NCBI GenBank assembly: GCA_964477875.1
Contig: CAYZFR010000010.1
Coordinates: forward strand, 1-34,764
Length of the DNA: 34,764 nucleotides
DNA from: Kuafuiihalomonas sp964477875
Lineage (GTDB): Bacteria; Myxococcota; Kuafuiibacteriia; Kuafuiibacteriales; Kuafuiibacteriaceae
Reading direction: 5' to 3'
A program made the translations under genes and the position numbers. Shown here piece after piece: positions 8,467 through 15,103 of this stretch. Numbering within the stretch: the first letter of the stretch is position 1; every line of letters begins with the position of its first letter. The notes beneath the pieces were generated by a model. It made no database searches. It was given only the letters and a program-made list of their open reading frames with translations, and was not told the origin of the DNA.

Positions 8467-9174
8467 TCAGGAGCGGGGGGGCAGGGAGAGGCGTCCGATG
8501 GTCCAGAGAATCTTGGTCCCGGCGCCGATGACGCCCCGGACCGTGCCCGCGACCTTGGAGCGCCCGGCGATCCGGGCGTGGTGCTGCACGTCGACCTCTG
8601 CCGTAGCCACACCCAGGCGCGCGGCTTTCAGCTGCATCTCTACCGTCCACCCGTAGTCGCGATCCTGCATGTCGAGCTCTTCCAGGGTCGTCCAGCGAAG
8701 GGCCCGAAAGGGCCCGAGGTCGGTGTATCGACTGCCGTGGAGCCGATTGAGCAGTCCCGTCGCCAGAACGTTCCCGAAGCGCTGCGGAACGGTGAGCGCG
8801 CCGGCGTCGGCGTGCCGAACCCGGGAGCCGATCACCAGCTCGGCGCTCCCGTCGCGGATCGGCGCCAGCAAGCGTGCCGTCTCGTCGACGTCGGACGAGC
8901 CGTCGCCGTCCACGAAGAGAACGACCTCCGGCGGCGCCGGGACGAGGGCCGAGATCCCGGCCAAGCAGGCCGCGCCGTAGCCTCGCTCGGGCTCGCGGAC
9001 CACGTGGGCCCCGGAGGCACGCGCTCGCTCCGCCGTCCGGTCGCGGCTCCCGTTGTCCACCACCACGATCTCGAGATCGAAGTCACCTTCGACAGCCGCT
9101 TGTCGCAGCGCACGAACGACCCCGCCGATGGCCCCCTCCTCGTCGAGAGCCGGAATGATGGCCGCCACGCGCAA
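8467..9174 (-). CDS. Family 2 glycosyltransferase (dolichyl/undecaprenyl-phosphate sugar synthase-like)
   Basis: This 235-residue GT2 protein begins with I-P-A-L-D-E-E, followed by V-V-V-D-N-G-S-R-D. The nucleotide-sugar/metal motif V-D-G-D-G-S-S-D has its Asp residues at 89 and 91. The fold resembles DPM1/YcaQ-type enzymes that transfer a sugar from a nucleotide sugar to a polyprenyl phosphate. No membrane segment is visible, so it would be a cytosolic or peripheral enzyme. The sugar donor is unknown. It lies 7 bp downstream of the RHH gene and upstream of accD, so it belongs to the same minus-strand run. Confidence 0.88.
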   Translation of the reverse strand: MRVAAIIPALDEEGAIGGVVRALRQAAVEGDFDLEIVVVDNGSRDRTAERARASGAHVVREPERGYGAACLAGISALVPAPPEVVLFVDGDGSSDVDETARLLAPIRDGSAELVIGSRVRHADAGALTVPQRFGNVLATGLLNRLHGSRYTDLGPFRALRWTTLEELDMQDRDYGWTVEMQLKAARLGVATAEVDVQHHARIAGRSKVAGTVRGVIGAGTKILWTIGRLSLPPRS

Positions 9175-9181
9175 TCCGGCC

Positions 9182-9469
9182 TCAGTAGGGCTTCGGGACG
9201 GCGTCGAGCTCGACCAGCGACAGAGCGTAGCGAATCAGCTGAGACCGGTTGGCCTTCGTGTGTCCACGCTTCTTGAGCTCCGCCACCATCGCGTCGAGCC
9301 CTTCGATGTCGCCGGTGTACATGCTGATCGAGATGACCTTGTAATGCTCTGGCCTAGGCGCCCGAGTCGGCCGGGACGTACGCCGGGGCGCCGGCCGGTA
9401 GAAGCTGTCTCGAAGGGGATCGGGGGTGCTGAGCGGGTCCTCGCCCAGGCCTTCATCGTCACGACGCAT
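9182..9469 (-). CDS. Small ribbon-helix-helix protein partnered with ParA
   Basis: The 95-residue product has a basic, Pro-rich disordered first half with many Arg residues (about 28-39). The second half looks like a ribbon-helix-helix fold: a beta strand (K-V-I-S-I-S-M), a first helix (I-E-G-L-D-A-M-V-A-E-L) and a second helix beginning N-R-S-Q-L-I-R-Y-A-L. The N-R-S-x-L-I-R signature is typical of CopG/Arc-type DNA binders. Its start overlaps the 3' end of the ParA gene by 11 bases, implying coupled translation and a functional pair. RHH centromere binders (ParG, Omega) are known partners of some ParA proteins. A DNA-binding or ParA-stimulating adaptor role is inferred. Confidence 0.7.
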   Translation of the reverse strand: MRRDDEGLGEDPLSTPDPLRDSFYRPAPRRTSRPTRAPRPEHYKVISISMYTGDIEGLDAMVAELKKRGHTKANRSQLIRYALSLVELDAVPKPY

Positions 9470-10541
9470 TTTGGACCTCCGGCTCTCGGGTGGCGTGGGG
9501 CAAACGGTCCTGCAGCCAGGTCAACACGGCCCCATAGTCCAAGGCTCCGTTGCTGTCGGGCGCATATTCGAAAATGGTCTGCTTGTGGCTCGGGGCTTCT
9601 TTGAGCTTCGAATTGACGCGGATGGGCGGCATGACCTTTTCGCCGAAGTAGCCGCGAAGGGCGTCGATGGACTGGCCGCTGATGCGGTTGCGACCATCGT
9701 GCAGGGTGGGAAGAACGCCGATCACCTCGAGGTCGTGAAGGAGCACGTCCTTGACGTGCTGGACGGTACGAAGCACCTGACGAACTCCCACCAGAGCTAG
9801 GTAGTCGCAAGAGACCGGGATCAAGACGTGGCTCGAAAAGGTGAGCGCGTTCTGATTCATCAGGCTCAACGAGGGGCCGCAGTCGAGCAGCACGAGATCG
9901 AAGTCGTCGAGCACGGGAGCCATGCGCCTTCGCAGCACCGTCGCCCGGTCCTTCGTGTTGACGAGCTCGATCTCGGCGGCGGCGACGGTCTGGTTGGACG
10001 GCAGGACCGTCAGGCCGTGGCGGGCTCGGACCCACACCGAGCGAGGGTCGGCGCCTCCGACCAGGACGTCGTAGAGAGCCTGGTTTGGCTGGAGGCCGAG
10101 GCTGACTGCCACGTTCCCCTGGGCGTCCAGGTCCACCAACAGCACCCGCCGGCCTTGGGCCGCGAGACCAGCGGCCACCGAGACGGCGGTCGTCGTCTTG
10201 CCGGTGCCTCCTTTTTGGTTCAGTACCGCCAGCACTGGCGGCGGCGTCGCCCGCGGGGGACGAGAGGCTCGGCCCGCCACCGCGTCGCGACAAGAACGAG
10301 AGCATACCAAGCTCTCCCCGGCCTCCCCTCCGATCACCTGATAGGCGAACTCCACCGCGAAGCGGGCGCCGCAGGCGCTGCACTGGCCTTCCTTCGAGGT
10401 CTCGGGCGGCGAGGAGGCCCGCTCGAGCGAAGGCGAGCGGCACGGGATCGAGCAATAGTAGGCGCCGGGACCGGTCTGATAGGAAAATCGGGGAACGAAG
10501 CGCTTGGCGCACGTCGAACATTCCACCCAAGAGACGCCCAA
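9459..10541 (-). CDS. ParA/Soj-family ATPase with duplicated N-terminal zinc fingers
   Basis: The 360-residue product has a ParA ATPase domain from about residue 103. The deviant Walker A K-G-G-T-G-K-T-T-T (Lys110 and Lys115) is followed by D-L-D-A-Q-G-N and D-x-V-L-L-D-C-G-P-S-L. The first 85 residues are unusual: two similar C-x2-C...C-x3-C units (Cys8, 11, 30, 34 and Cys54, 57, 80, 84) with matching residues between them, pointing to a tandem duplication. They probably bind zinc. ParA ATPases position DNA, chemoreceptor arrays or other cargo by nucleoid binding. No parB or parS is nearby; the overlapping RHH gene is the likely partner. The cargo is unknown. Confidence 0.85.
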   Translation of the reverse strand: MGVSWVECSTCAKRFVPRFSYQTGPGAYYCSIPCRSPSLERASSPPETSKEGQCSACGARFAVEFAYQVIGGEAGESLVCSRSCRDAVAGRASRPPRATPPPVLAVLNQKGGTGKTTTAVSVAAGLAAQGRRVLLVDLDAQGNVAVSLGLQPNQALYDVLVGGADPRSVWVRARHGLTVLPSNQTVAAAEIELVNTKDRATVLRRRMAPVLDDFDLVLLDCGPSLSLMNQNALTFSSHVLIPVSCDYLALVGVRQVLRTVQHVKDVLLHDLEVIGVLPTLHDGRNRISGQSIDALRGYFGEKVMPPIRVNSKLKEAPSHKQTIFEYAPDSNGALDYGAVLTWLQDRLPHATREPEVQNAS

Positions 10542-10595
10542 GGTTCCCCCAAGTGAACGCTAGCAGGTCGATCGACCCAGTCAAGCCCCGCCGGC

Positions 10596-12080
10596 TCAGA
10601 GCAGCTCGGGCTGTGGGTCGGAGCCACCGTATTTGGCCAGATAGCGCTTCAGCTTCACCTTCTTTCGAGTGTTGTCCGAGGTCATGTATCGCACCTTGCC
10701 GAAGATCGGTCGTTCAGGTCCCCAGGCTCGGTCGTAGCGACCCAATACCCAAAAGATTCCGGAGTAGGAGTTCGGATCTCGCCCGTCGAGACCGTACTTG
10801 TTGTTGAGCTCCAGCATCACCGCCAGCGCATCTTTGGGCGTGGCGCTCCACTCCAAGATCTTCTTTCCCCACAGCATGCGCAGGTAGTTGTGGATCCGGC
10901 CGTCCCGCAGGAGCTGTCGCTGGGCGGCGTTCCAGATCTCGTCGTGGGTATCGGCGGTCTCGAACTGGTCGAGCTCATAGACATACGGTCTGGGATCGCC
11001 GGCGTGCTCTTCGAGAGTCTGCTGCGCCCAGTCGGGGAGCGAGGCGTAGTCGGCGTAGTCGTCCCGCAGCGCCGCCATGTTGAAGCCGAGCTCGCGCCAG
11101 GTGATGAGCTCGTCGAAGAAGGACTCGGCGCCGGAGCTGAGACCCCACCAGCCCTCCCGTTTGGCCGTCGCCCGAGGCCCGGTGGACTCCGGCGTCCAGC
11201 CCTCTCGTGTCGTCACGTCCAGGAACAGCTCGTGGGTGGAGATGTGGCCCCAGTGTAGATAGGGCGACAGGCCGCTCGAAACTTCGTCGTCGGGGTCGTT
11301 GCGCCCCTCGCCGTAGCGCTGCAGACGGTGCTCGAGGAAGTCCTCCCAACGCGCCCGCGCCGCTTTCGGTCCGCCGCGAAGCGGCGCGGCTGGGACCTCG
11401 TGATCGATGGCGAAGCCGGACAGGTCTCCTTCGCCGGCCAAGAGCGCCGCCGGCACTGGCGGCCAGCGCTCGCGAAGCTGGGACGGCACCTCGAACCCCT
11501 TCTCGAGGCCTTCTCGGCTCAACGGCTCGGCGTCGCTGATGGTTGAGAAATGAGGTTTTGCAGTCTTTTGAATGTAGCGACGAAAATCGACGGCGCGAGC
11601 GTAGACCTTCCGCGTGGCGCGGATGGGCAGCAGCCCATTGCCGTCCACCGCTTCCAGCCGCACCGGCAGAGCGCTCCCGGCCGCCGCCACCATCCGGGGA
11701 AGGAAGAAGGCCGGGAAGTCGTCGGTCACCACGGCACAGGCGCGCTCCGCGAAGTCGGCGAGGAGGGTCTTGGCGTCGCCGTGCTTGGGCTCCAAGTAGG
11801 CGTGGTAGGCGACGCCGTGGCGCCGGCAGGCCTCGGTGTTGTCCGCCATGCCGTCGATCACGAATCGGTGCAGCCGGTCCGAGGCCCACTGGTAACCAGC
11901 CCGCAGCGCTTCCAGGACGAGGATCGGCCGGCCGAGCTCGATTGCCAGCTCGACCGCGCGCTGGAGGGCGAAGTTGTGCCGTGTTCGGCGGTAGGACGTC
12001 ATCCAGTACAGGATGTAGTCACCGCGGGGTCGAATGGAAGCTTCGTTGACGGACCTGATCCGTCGAGACGGCACGCTCAC
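10596..12080 (-). CDS. phrB: Class II CPD photolyase
   Basis: The 494-residue product repairs cyclobutane pyrimidine dimers with blue light and FAD. Class II features include Y-W-M-T-S-Y-R-R near the N-terminus, L-S-P-Y-L-H-W-G-H-I-S, F-F-D-E-L-I-T-W-R-E-L, T-H-D-E-I-W-N-A-A-Q, L-R-M-L-W-G-K-K-I-L-E-W, and the end block L-D-G-R-D-P-N-S-Y followed by F-G-K-V-R-Y-M. The GTG at 12080 is the first possible start after an in-frame stop; a second GTG at 12074 is equally plausible. Both sit inside a perfect 12-bp inverted repeat, and no clear Shine-Dalgarno sequence precedes either. It lies 61 bp downstream of the ATP-grasp gene. Confidence 0.93.
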   Translation of the reverse strand: MSVPSRRIRSVNEASIRPRGDYILYWMTSYRRTRHNFALQRAVELAIELGRPILVLEALRAGYQWASDRLHRFVIDGMADNTEACRRHGVAYHAYLEPKHGDAKTLLADFAERACAVVTDDFPAFFLPRMVAAAGSALPVRLEAVDGNGLLPIRATRKVYARAVDFRRYIQKTAKPHFSTISDAEPLSREGLEKGFEVPSQLRERWPPVPAALLAGEGDLSGFAIDHEVPAAPLRGGPKAARARWEDFLEHRLQRYGEGRNDPDDEVSSGLSPYLHWGHISTHELFLDVTTREGWTPESTGPRATAKREGWWGLSSGAESFFDELITWRELGFNMAALRDDYADYASLPDWAQQTLEEHAGDPRPYVYELDQFETADTHDEIWNAAQRQLLRDGRIHNYLRMLWGKKILEWSATPKDALAVMLELNNKYGLDGRDPNSYSGIFWVLGRYDRAWGPERPIFGKVRYMTSDNTRKKVKLKRYLAKYGGSDPQPELL

Positions 12081-12108
12081 GTCGAAGAGTGAAGAGCGTG
12101 AGCGTGCC
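12070..12108 (-). promoter_or_regulatory. Perfect 12-bp inverted repeat overlapping the photolyase start
   Basis: Arms 12070-12081 (GGCACGCTCACG) and 12097-12108 (CGTGAGCGTGCC) pair perfectly around a 15-nt loop. In minus-strand RNA the downstream arm covers both candidate GTG start codons of the photolyase gene, while the upstream arm lies in the gap after the ATP-grasp stop. It could act as a translation-limiting hairpin, an attenuator between the two genes, or a protein operator. No U-run follows, so a classical intrinsic terminator is unlikely. Confidence 0.6.
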
Positions 12109-12141
12109 GCTCAGCAAAGAAAAAGGGTCTCTTGAAAAGAT

Positions 12142-13131
12142 TCAGGCGTGCACTTTGGGCTGAATCTTCATCGGCCGGCGGCGCTTGACCGGAGGACGGG
12201 GCCGATTGCTCTTGATCATCCCCACCTCTCGGAATCGTAGCTCTTGGCGACGGATCGGCTCGCCCAAGATCTCTTTGAGGCACAGCATGGGGATGTTCAC
12301 CCCGCTCGCCACGACGAGAGCGGTGGCTGGCGAGCAGCGCAGTCGCACGTTGAACAAGACGGGTACGTCCTTGCCGTTGCGCCGGAACTCCAGCGTCGCG
12401 CCATAGGACAGCTCCATCGCCTCGGCGACGCGCCGGCCCGCGGCCTCCATCAAGTCGTCGTGCCAGGTCCTCGCCACCGTCCGATCCTGGGCCCCGTCCC
12501 GCACCTCGGTTCGGGGAACGGCGGCCAGGACCTCGCCCGACAGCGACACCATCACGTCGACGTAGACCGGGTCACCGAGCAGGATCTCTTCGACGACCAG
12601 ATCCGGGTTGCGCGGGATGTTGGCCAGCGAAGCCTCGTTCGGCACCACCGTCCCGCCATGGACGCGCCCACCGCGTCGAGGCTTCAGCATGAGCGGGAAG
12701 GCCCACCCGCTGGCGTCGAAGTTGTCGTCGTAGACCGAAAACTTCGGGGTGGGAACGACCTGGTTTGCGCGCTCCAGCATGGCGGCGCGGTCGGCGACCA
12801 GCTCGCGGGAGGCCTGATTGGGCGCCATGAAGCGGATGCCGCGAGACTCGAGCGCTTCCTCGTGGTCCCGGAGTGCGTCCAGGTGTTCGTCGGTGGCCGG
12901 GATGATGACGGTGATCTGCTTCTTCGAGCAGAAGCCGAGAAGTGACTTGAGATAGCCCGGATCGTTTCCGGCCGGCAGGACGTGACGGGCCCGCTTCCCG
13001 AGGAGCTCCATGCCGGGGCCCTCTTTGGTCCGGTCGGCGGCGAACAGGTCGACGCTGCCATCCGCGATGGTTCGCAGCATGATGGTGCCGTCCGGCGAGT
13101 TGGCCCCACACACGAGTACTTTTGTTCTCAT
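12142..13131 (-). CDS. ATP-grasp family protein (carbamoyl-phosphate synthase-like/PylC-like)
   Basis: The 329-residue product has a Rossmann-like N-terminal domain (V-L-V-C-G-A) and an ATP-grasp body. Visible elements are I-P-A-T-D-E-H, the A-D-R-A-A-M helix, the ATP-binding L-M-L-K-P-R-R-G-G-R, the V-V-E-E-I linker strand, and N-V-R-L-R-C-S-P-A-T matching the family N-P-R-x-S-G region. Asn261 and Arg263 are kept, but the usual Mg-binding Glu two residues before the Asn is Leu259. The C-terminus is very basic (R-P-R-P-P-V-K-R-R-R). ATP-grasp enzymes ligate a carboxylate to an amine or thiol; the substrate here is unknown. A GA-rich leader with GAGGAG about 12 nt upstream precedes the ATG. 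It is divergent from the ABC operon. Confidence 0.75.
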   Translation of the reverse strand: MRTKVLVCGANSPDGTIMLRTIADGSVDLFAADRTKEGPGMELLGKRARHVLPAGNDPGYLKSLLGFCSKKQITVIIPATDEHLDALRDHEEALESRGIRFMAPNQASRELVADRAAMLERANQVVPTPKFSVYDDNFDASGWAFPLMLKPRRGGRVHGGTVVPNEASLANIPRNPDLVVEEILLGDPVYVDVMVSLSGEVLAAVPRTEVRDGAQDRTVARTWHDDLMEAAGRRVAEAMELSYGATLEFRRNGKDVPVLFNVRLRCSPATALVVASGVNIPMLCLKEILGEPIRRQELRFREVGMIKSNRPRPPVKRRRPMKIQPKVHA

Positions 13132-13188
13132 TCGTTCTCTCTCTCTCCTCTTCCGTCGTCGAGGCCTGTCGCCCCTTGGAATGAATCT

Positions 13189-13217
13189 ATCCTGCGTCCA
13201 GTATTTGTTTAGGTCAA
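13189..13217 (-). promoter_or_regulatory. Candidate sigma70-type promoter for the ATP-grasp gene
   Basis: On the minus strand TTGACC (13217-13212) and CAGGAT (13194-13189) are separated by exactly 17 nt. The -35 matches consensus in five of six positions and the -10 in three. The predicted transcription start near 13182 would give an untranslated leader of about 50 nt with a purine-rich ribosome site. The left outer repeat covers the predicted start point, as a repressor site would. Confidence 0.45.
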
Positions 13218-13230
13218 TAGGCTTGCAGCT

Positions 13231-13243
13231 GGGAAAGTTTCCC
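13231..13243. promoter_or_regulatory. Palindrome GGGAAAGTTTCCC, candidate operator
   Basis: This is a perfect 6-1-6 palindrome with AAAGTTT at its centre. It lies just upstream of the candidate -35 of the ATP-grasp promoter. The same centre recurs in the palindrome at 13310-13324. Confidence 0.45.
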
Positions 13244-13309
13244 CGTTGCTTCCCTGCATTTTCGGCTCGGAACGCAGGGTATCCACGGAACGAAACCGAT
13301 TCGTACCCT

Positions 13310-13324
13310 GGACAAAGTTTGTCC
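13310..13324. promoter_or_regulatory. Palindrome GGACAAAGTTTGTCC, candidate operator
   Basis: This is a perfect 7-1-7 palindrome sharing the AAAGTTT centre with the site at 13231-13243; the two centres are 80 bp apart. Immediately to its left TACCCTG (13304-13310) can pair with CAGGGTA (13275-13281). Confidence 0.45.
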
Positions 13325-13463
13325 GCGTCGCGACCGATCCCCGTTCAAGCTTGGAACCGATAGGCCCCTAGATTCATTCCAGATTTCTCCAAACGTGGGT
13401 AGCGAGTTGACGGTCGGCCACTGCGGGTTTAGGCCCCCCGCCGCACGGTGAGAGGCCCTACAG

Positions 13464-14378
13464 ATGATTGAGGCGCGCGCCCTGACCAAATTCTACGGCC
13501 GCCAGTGCGCCCTCCGGGGCGTCGAGTTTCGCATCGAAGCGCGAGAAATCGTGGGATTTTTGGGCCTCAACGGCTCCGGCAAGAGCACCGCCCTGCACAT
13601 TTTGGCCGGATTGCTGGCCCCCTCGAGTGGCTCGGTGCGCATCGGAGGCGACGACCTGCTCGGGCCCGACGGACCGGAGGTGCGTCGCCGGATCGGCTTT
13701 CTACCGGACCGCCCGCCCGTCTACGAGGAGATGAGCGTCCGCGCCTACCTCCGCTTCGCGGCCCGTCTGCGGGGAGCGAGCGGCCAGCCTCGACGCCTGG
13801 ACGAGACCATGGAGCAGACCGGGCTCAGCGCCCACGCAGACCGCCCCATCGAGGAGCTCTCCCACGGCTATCGTCAGCGCGTCGGCATCGCCCAAGCCAT
13901 CGTCCACGAGCCGGACTTGGTCATCCTGGACGAACCCACCAGCGGCCTGGACCCGGTGCAGATCGGCCACATGCGGGCGCTGATCCGAAGCCTGCAGGAA
14001 CGGCACACGGTGCTGCTCTCCAGCCACAACCTCCCCGAGATCGCCCAGACCTGCGACCGGCTGATGATCATTCGGGAAGGCCAGCTGGTCGCCTCCGCCA
14101 CCGAGGAGGAGCTGCGGGCTCGGACGGGCGCGACGGCCCAGGCCGAGCTGGAGACGACAGATGACGCCGACGCCGCCCTGGAAGCGGCCCAGGCCGCGGG
14201 CGCCGTCGAGCGCTTCGCCCGGCGTCGGCCCCGCGTCTATTCGGTGGAGCTCGGCGTTCCCATCGAAGAGCTGGTCGCCCGTCTGGTCGGCGAGGGCGTC
14301 GGCCTGCGGCGCGTTCAACCCACCGGCTCGGAGCTGGAGGGCTTGTTTCGCGCCCTCACCGAGGAGAGAGCAGCGTGA
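13464..14378 (+). CDS. ABC transporter ATP-binding protein (Gld/Nos-type)
   Basis: The 304-residue product has a complete ABC ATPase. Walker A is G-L-N-G-S-G-K-S-T (about residues 36-44). The signature is the slightly altered L-S-H-G-Y-R-Q-R. Walker B with its catalytic Glu is L-V-I-L-D-E-P-T-S-G-L-D, followed by the S-S-H-N switch His. A C-terminal extension of about 90 residues is typical of GldA/NosF-like proteins. A ribosome site (AGAGG) lies 8 nt before the ATG. The stop overlaps the permease start (GTGA), so translation is coupled. It powers the membrane complex encoded downstream; the transported substrate is unknown. Confidence 0.93.
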   Translation: MIEARALTKFYGRQCALRGVEFRIEAREIVGFLGLNGSGKSTALHILAGLLAPSSGSVRIGGDDLLGPDGPEVRRRIGFLPDRPPVYEEMSVRAYLRFAARLRGASGQPRRLDETMEQTGLSAHADRPIEELSHGYRQRVGIAQAIVHEPDLVILDEPTSGLDPVQIGHMRALIRSLQERHTVLLSSHNLPEIAQTCDRLMIIREGQLVASATEEELRARTGATAQAELETTDDADAALEAAQAAGAVERFARRRPRVYSVELGVPIEELVARLVGEGVGLRRVQPTGSELEGLFRALTEERAA

Positions 14379-15103
14379 ACGCCATCGGCCTGATCGTGAT
14401 GCGCGAGGTCCGCAGCTACGCGAGCACCTGGAGCGGCTATCTCGTAGGGGCGGCGCTCCTGCTCCTGAGCGGCTTGCTCTACAACGTGTACGGCGTCGGT
14501 GACGTGCCCCAGTACTCCCGTGACGTGCTCCGCAACGCCTTCTATTTTCTGAGCGGGACCACCTTGGTGGCCGGGATCCTGTTCGCCATGCGGCTCGTGG
14601 CCGAAGAGCGTCAGACCGGGAGCCTGCGGCTCCTCCTCGGCGCGCCTATCTCCGACGGCCAGCTGGTGCTGGCCAAATTCTTGGCCGGCTTCGTTCCGCT
14701 GCTGGTGTACGTGGCGGCTTCCATGTACCTGCCGCTCCTCGTCTTCTTCCGGGGCCAGGTCGCCATCGGCCACGTCGCCGCCGGCGCTTTGGGCCTGGTC
14801 TTGATCGGCGCGGCCGGGGTTTCGATCGGTCTGTTCGGCTCCTGCTTGTTCAAGAGCCAGCTGGTGGCCGCGATCGTCTCGGGCGTGGTGGCGGTGGTGA
14901 TGCTTCTGCTCTGGCGGACCTCCCGGATCGTGGAAGGCCCGCTCGGCGAAGCCATCTCCGCCCTCGCCCTTCACGACCGGCACTTCTTCCCGTTCATGGA
15001 GGGGACGATCTCGACCGCGAACATCGTCTACTATCTGTCGGTCACGATCTTCTTCCTCGCCCTGTCCCGCAACGTGATGGAGGCCCGAAGATGGCGAGCC
15101 TGA
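14375..15103 (+). CDS. ABC transporter permease (GldF-like)
   Basis: The 242-residue integral membrane protein has about six hydrophobic segments, including Y-L-V-G-A-A-L-L-L-L-S-G-L-L, a span near residue 60, two central spans, V-V-A-V-V-M-L-L-L-W, and a last one near the C-terminus. The short motif E-E-R-Q-T-G-S-L-R-L-L-L and the following A-P-I-S-D are typical of ABC-2 permeases of the GldF/NosY group. The GTG start overlaps the ATPase stop and is preceded by GGAGAG. Its 3' end overlaps the next gene by 13 bases and carries that gene's GGAGG site. Confidence 0.9.
   Translation: MNAIGLIVMREVRSYASTWSGYLVGAALLLLSGLLYNVYGVGDVPQYSRDVLRNAFYFLSGTTLVAGILFAMRLVAEERQTGSLRLLLGAPISDGQLVLAKFLAGFVPLLVYVAASMYLPLLVFFRGQVAIGHVAAGALGLVLIGAAGVSIGLFGSCLFKSQLVAAIVSGVVAVVMLLLWRTSRIVEGPLGEAISALALHDRHFFPFMEGTISTANIVYYLSVTIFFLALSRNVMEARRWRA

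Larger units (their letters stand above)
13177..13381. repeat. Widely spaced 13-bp inverted repeat pair
   Basis: TGGAATGAATCTA at 13177-13189 has its exact reverse complement at 13369-13381. The copies are 179 bp apart, one near each divergent gene, and both read inward. They could be paired binding sites for one regulator. Confidence 0.6.
13132..13463. other. Divergent intergenic control region rich in inverted repeats
   Basis: These 332 bp separate the minus-strand ATP-grasp gene from the plus-strand ABC operon and are visibly less GC-rich than the genes. No protein-like frame or tRNA was recognised. From left to right it holds a GA/CT-rich stretch (13135-13155), an outer inverted repeat (13177-13189 and 13369-13381), a short palindrome (13231-13243), overlapping hairpins around 13250-13310, a second palindrome (13310-13324), and a GC-rich stretch before the ABC start. 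Confidence 0.8.

Noticed and set aside
9182..10541. ParA/RHH pair as a plasmid or integrated element partition locus
   Set aside because: No replication, transfer, integrase or parS-like repeats are nearby, and base composition matches the chromosomal neighbours.
13407..13435. Possible plus-strand promoter for the ABC operon (TTGACG, 17 nt, TAGGCC)
   Set aside because: The -35 is good but the -10 matches consensus only in its first two bases, so I do not list it as a feature.
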